Assembly (NCBI RefSeq): GCF_000147355.1 | Contig: NC_014506.1 | Coordinates: 1,984,001-2,048,000, forward strand | Source of the DNA: Sulfurimonas autotrophica DSM 16294 | GTDB lineage: Bacteria; Campylobacterota; Campylobacteria; Campylobacterales; Sulfurimonadaceae | Direction: 5' to 3' | DNA length: 64,000 nt | Shown here: piece by piece, positions 62,309-64,000 of the stretch | Position numbering within the stretch: position 1 is the first letter of the stretch | Layout of the letters: every line of letters begins with the position of its first letter | Position numbers and translations under genes: made by a program | Notes under the pieces: generated by a model | The model's database searches: none | The model's input: the letters and a program-made list of their open reading frames with translations, nothing else | Told to the model about the DNA's origin: nothing

Positions 62309-62338
62309 TTTAGCAACAAAACACAAAAGGATGACACC

Positions 62339-62722
62339 ATGAAAACTCTAGCAAAGATTTTTTTTACACTGCTCTTAGGAGCAACACTTGTTCAGGCGGC
62401 ATTTAGCAAAGATGCAAAATTTAGAACAACAACAGTTCATATTACTGCGGACAAACCGCTTACAACCGGTTCAAACACAATTATTGTAACTATCAAAAAA
62501 AACGGTAAACTTATAACTGATGCAAAAGTGGCACTCAAAGCATTTATGCCGGCAATGCCCGGCATGCCTGCAATGAGTTCAAAAGCAAATGCAACAAATA
62601 TTGGCAGCGGAAAATATAAAGCAACAGTCAATCTTGCTATGAGCGGAACATGGCAGCTGCATATATTTATAACCCCTAAAAAAGGCAAAAGATCTCGTGT
62701 AAAAACAACACTCAACTTTTAA
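62339..62722 (+). CDS. FixH/YtkA-like periplasmic protein
   Basis: 127 aa. The ATG at 62339 follows CACAAAAGG and starts a clear signal peptide (KTLAKIFFTLLLGATLVQA); longer readings would begin inside the promoter. The mature part is an Ig-like beta sandwich with FMPAMPGMPAMSS, a Met-rich loop that could bind copper, and SGTWQLHIFI. YtkA/FixH-like proteins often accompany copper efflux systems. Confidence 0.85.
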   Translation: MKTLAKIFFTLLLGATLVQAAFSKDAKFRTTTVHITADKPLTTGSNTIIVTIKKNGKLITDAKVALKAFMPAMPGMPAMSSKANATNIGSGKYKATVNLAMSGTWQLHIFITPKKGKRSRVKTTLNF

Positions 62723-62734
62723 ATCCGGCACTAA

Positions 62735-63115
62735 AAAGCCAAAAAGGCAGAACCATATAAGTATGATAAAGATTATGTTGTCATATTGTCTGATTATTCC
62801 GATGAAAAGCCCGCAAATATTTATAGAAAACTCAAGCTCTCTCCTGATTATTACAATTTTAATCAAAGAACTGTCGGGGATTTTTAGAGGCTTTTAAAGA
62901 ACGTCAAATGTGGAACGGCGAAAAAATTAGACTCCGTTTTATCAATGCAGCGTCTATGACCTTTTTTGATGTGCGCAAAATGAAAGTTGTTGCGGCTGAC
63001 GGCAATGATATACAACCTGTGAATGTGGATGAGTTTCGCATTGGAGTTGCTGAAACCTATGATGTTTTTACCTAAAGTATTGACAGAAGCGGTTATACTC
63101 TTGGAAAGTCTCCTT
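62735..63115 (+). pseudogene. Decayed CopA/PcoA-type multicopper oxidase
   Basis: Fragments in different frames match the middle of the copper-resistance oxidase: YDKDYVVILSDYSDEKPANI, DYYNFNQRTVGDF then a stop, a second piece with WNGEKIRLRFINAASMTFFD, VVAADGNDIQPVNVDEFRI and AETYDVFT then a stop, and a third piece SIDRSGYTLGKSPF. The N-terminal and C-terminal copper-ligand regions are missing and at least two internal deletions are needed to join the pieces. It cannot encode a working oxidase. Confidence 0.85.
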
Positions 63116-63123
63116 TTTTGACA

Positions 63124-63153
63124 CACAAACGCTACACAAACTCTCACTATAAT
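63124..63153 (+). promoter_or_regulatory. Copper-regulon promoter of the SHOCT/copA unit
   Basis: CACAAACGCTACACA, nine bases, TATAAT. It lies just after the oxidase remnant and 30 bases before the SHOCT gene. Confidence 0.75.
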
Positions 63154-63182
63154 TTTATAAACTTAAAAAATAAGGATTTATT

Positions 63183-63377
63183 ATGCATGAGTGGGGATTT
63201 GGTATGAGTTTTGGATGGATTGTTCCGCTACTTTTTATTTTTGCTCTTTTTTATTTTATCAACAGCAATAATAAAAATGACATAGAATCAGCACAAGATA
63301 TTTTAGACCGAAAGTACGCAAACGGTGAAATAGATGAAGAAGAATACAAACGAAAAAAAGAGCAGCTTAAACATTGA
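63183..63377 (+). CDS. Small membrane SHOCT-domain protein
   Basis: 64 aa: one membrane helix (GWIVPLLFIFALFYFI) then a SHOCT motif (AQDILDRKYANGEIDEEEYKRKKEQL). Such proteins often lie beside copper ATPases; SHOCT is thought to aid oligomerisation. It is 14 bases upstream of the ATPase gene. Confidence 0.85.
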   Translation: MHEWGFGMSFGWIVPLLFIFALFYFINSNNKNDIESAQDILDRKYANGEIDEEEYKRKKEQLKH

Positions 63378-63391
63378 TTTGGAGGTGTATT

Positions 63392-64000
63392 ATGAGTGAG
63401 CAAAACAAAGACGAAGAAAATATTTCTTATACTTGTTCTATGCACCCGGAAATTATTCGTAATGAACCGGGAGACTGTCCGATATGCGGTATGCATCTTG
63501 AGCCTATAACTACTGTAGAGGCAAAAGAAAAAAACGAAGAACTTGATGATATGAGCCGCCGTTTTTGGGTCAGTACCGTCTTGTCAATTCCTCTTTTTAC
63601 ATTAACGATGATTAATGATTTAGCACCCCAATATATTCCATCTTCACTATCAGCGCAAATGATACAGTGGATTGAATTCTTTCTGACAACCCCTGTTGTT
63701 CTTTGGGGCGGCTGGCCTTTTTATGTCAAAGGATATCAGTCTGTAAAAACCTGGAATTTAAATATGTTTACGCTGATTTCTATGGGTGTGGGAGCTGCAT
63801 ACATCTACAGTCTTGTTGCACTTTTTCTACCTGAAATTTTTCCACCCCTTATGCATACAAAGGAGGGTGTCGTACATGTCTATTTTGAAACGGCAGCCAT
63901 CATTACCGCACTTGTTCTTTTAGGACAGGTCCTTGAACTACGTGCAAGGAGTAAAACAAATACAGCCATAAAAACTCTGCTTAATCTTGCACCCAAACAG
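63392..64000 (+). CDS. copA: Copper-translocating P-type ATPase, N-terminal part
   Basis: First 203 codons, cut by the window end. The ribosome site GGAGG lies upstream of the ATG. A heavy-metal-binding domain (YTCSMHPEIIRNEPGDCPICGMHLEP) replaces the HMA type, followed by membrane helices with WGGWPFYVKGYQS and the start of the actuator region (LGQVLELRARSKT). The CPC motif and phosphorylation site would lie beyond the window. It exports copper from the cytoplasm to the periplasm. Confidence 0.93.
   Translation, partial: MSEQNKDEENISYTCSMHPEIIRNEPGDCPICGMHLEPITTVEAKEKNEELDDMSRRFWVSTVLSIPLFTLTMINDLAPQYIPSSLSAQMIQWIEFFLTTPVVLWGGWPFYVKGYQSVKTWNLNMFTLISMGVGAAYIYSLVALFLPEIFPPLMHTKEGVVHVYFETAAIITALVLLGQVLELRARSKTNTAIKTLLNLAPKQ

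Noticed and set aside
62246-62338. Upstream extension of the FixH/YtkA-like gene (Cys-rich start)
   Set aside because: It covers the shared copper operator and -10 box; the ATG at 62339 has a ribosome site and begins a normal signal peptide.

Overview
The window looks like a chromosomal segment of a Campylobacterota bacterium, most likely Sulfurimonas-like. The DNA is AT-rich, genes are tightly packed with 1 to 14 base overlaps, and the gene set includes a di-heme cytochrome c peroxidase, large c-di-GMP proteins, a MurU-type cell-wall recycling operon and a Hyf/Ehr-type membrane complex. The genus is an inference from gene content.

Layout. (1) About 1-7705 is a genomic island: tyrosine integrase, small partner gene, integrase remnant, PD-(D/E)XK nuclease plus DndC-like protein, AbiE-like toxin-antitoxin, HEPN/MNT toxin-antitoxin. 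It ends in the 3' part of a tRNA-Ser(UGA) gene, and a second copy of the tRNA end lies inside, so at least two insertions are stacked. (2) 7757-18700 is core: hrpB, cytochrome c peroxidase, two GGDEF/EAL proteins, rplT, rpmI, SRP RNA. (3) 18702-26470 carries a peptidoglycan recycling cluster (exported NagZ-AmpD fusion, SSS transporter, anmK, amgK, murU, lytic transglycosylase). (4) 26488-38356 is housekeeping (GAF proteins, NhaP, ArsC-like, dCMP deaminase, SurA-like, gltX, metallophosphoesterase, ABC exporter, mutY, diguanylate cyclase). (5) 38410-47218 encodes a seven-gene complex related to hydrogenase-4 and complex I. Its large subunit lacks the NiFe cysteines, its HyfB/NuoL subunit is duplicated, and both copies share a structured leader. 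(6) 47256-64000 is a copper/silver region: tolC-cusB, cusA, CusSR-like regulators, CopZ-like chaperone, FixH/YtkA-like protein, decayed multicopper oxidase, SHOCT protein, and the start of a copper ATPase. Five promoters here share one operator with identical spacing. Between cusB and cusA lie 7.3 kb of accessory genes: an MFS protein, MazEF, RhuM, and a cassette array with three attC-like hairpins and one half site.

Signals beyond genes. The palindrome TTACATGTAA occurs 17 times between 10.0 and 45.7 kb, almost always inside genes, and not at all in the two accessory regions. Five promoters place the start codon about 6-7 nt after the -10 box, which suggests leaderless mRNAs. No CRISPR array, rRNA or complete tRNA was seen. 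Everything here was read by eye; no search or folding program was run.
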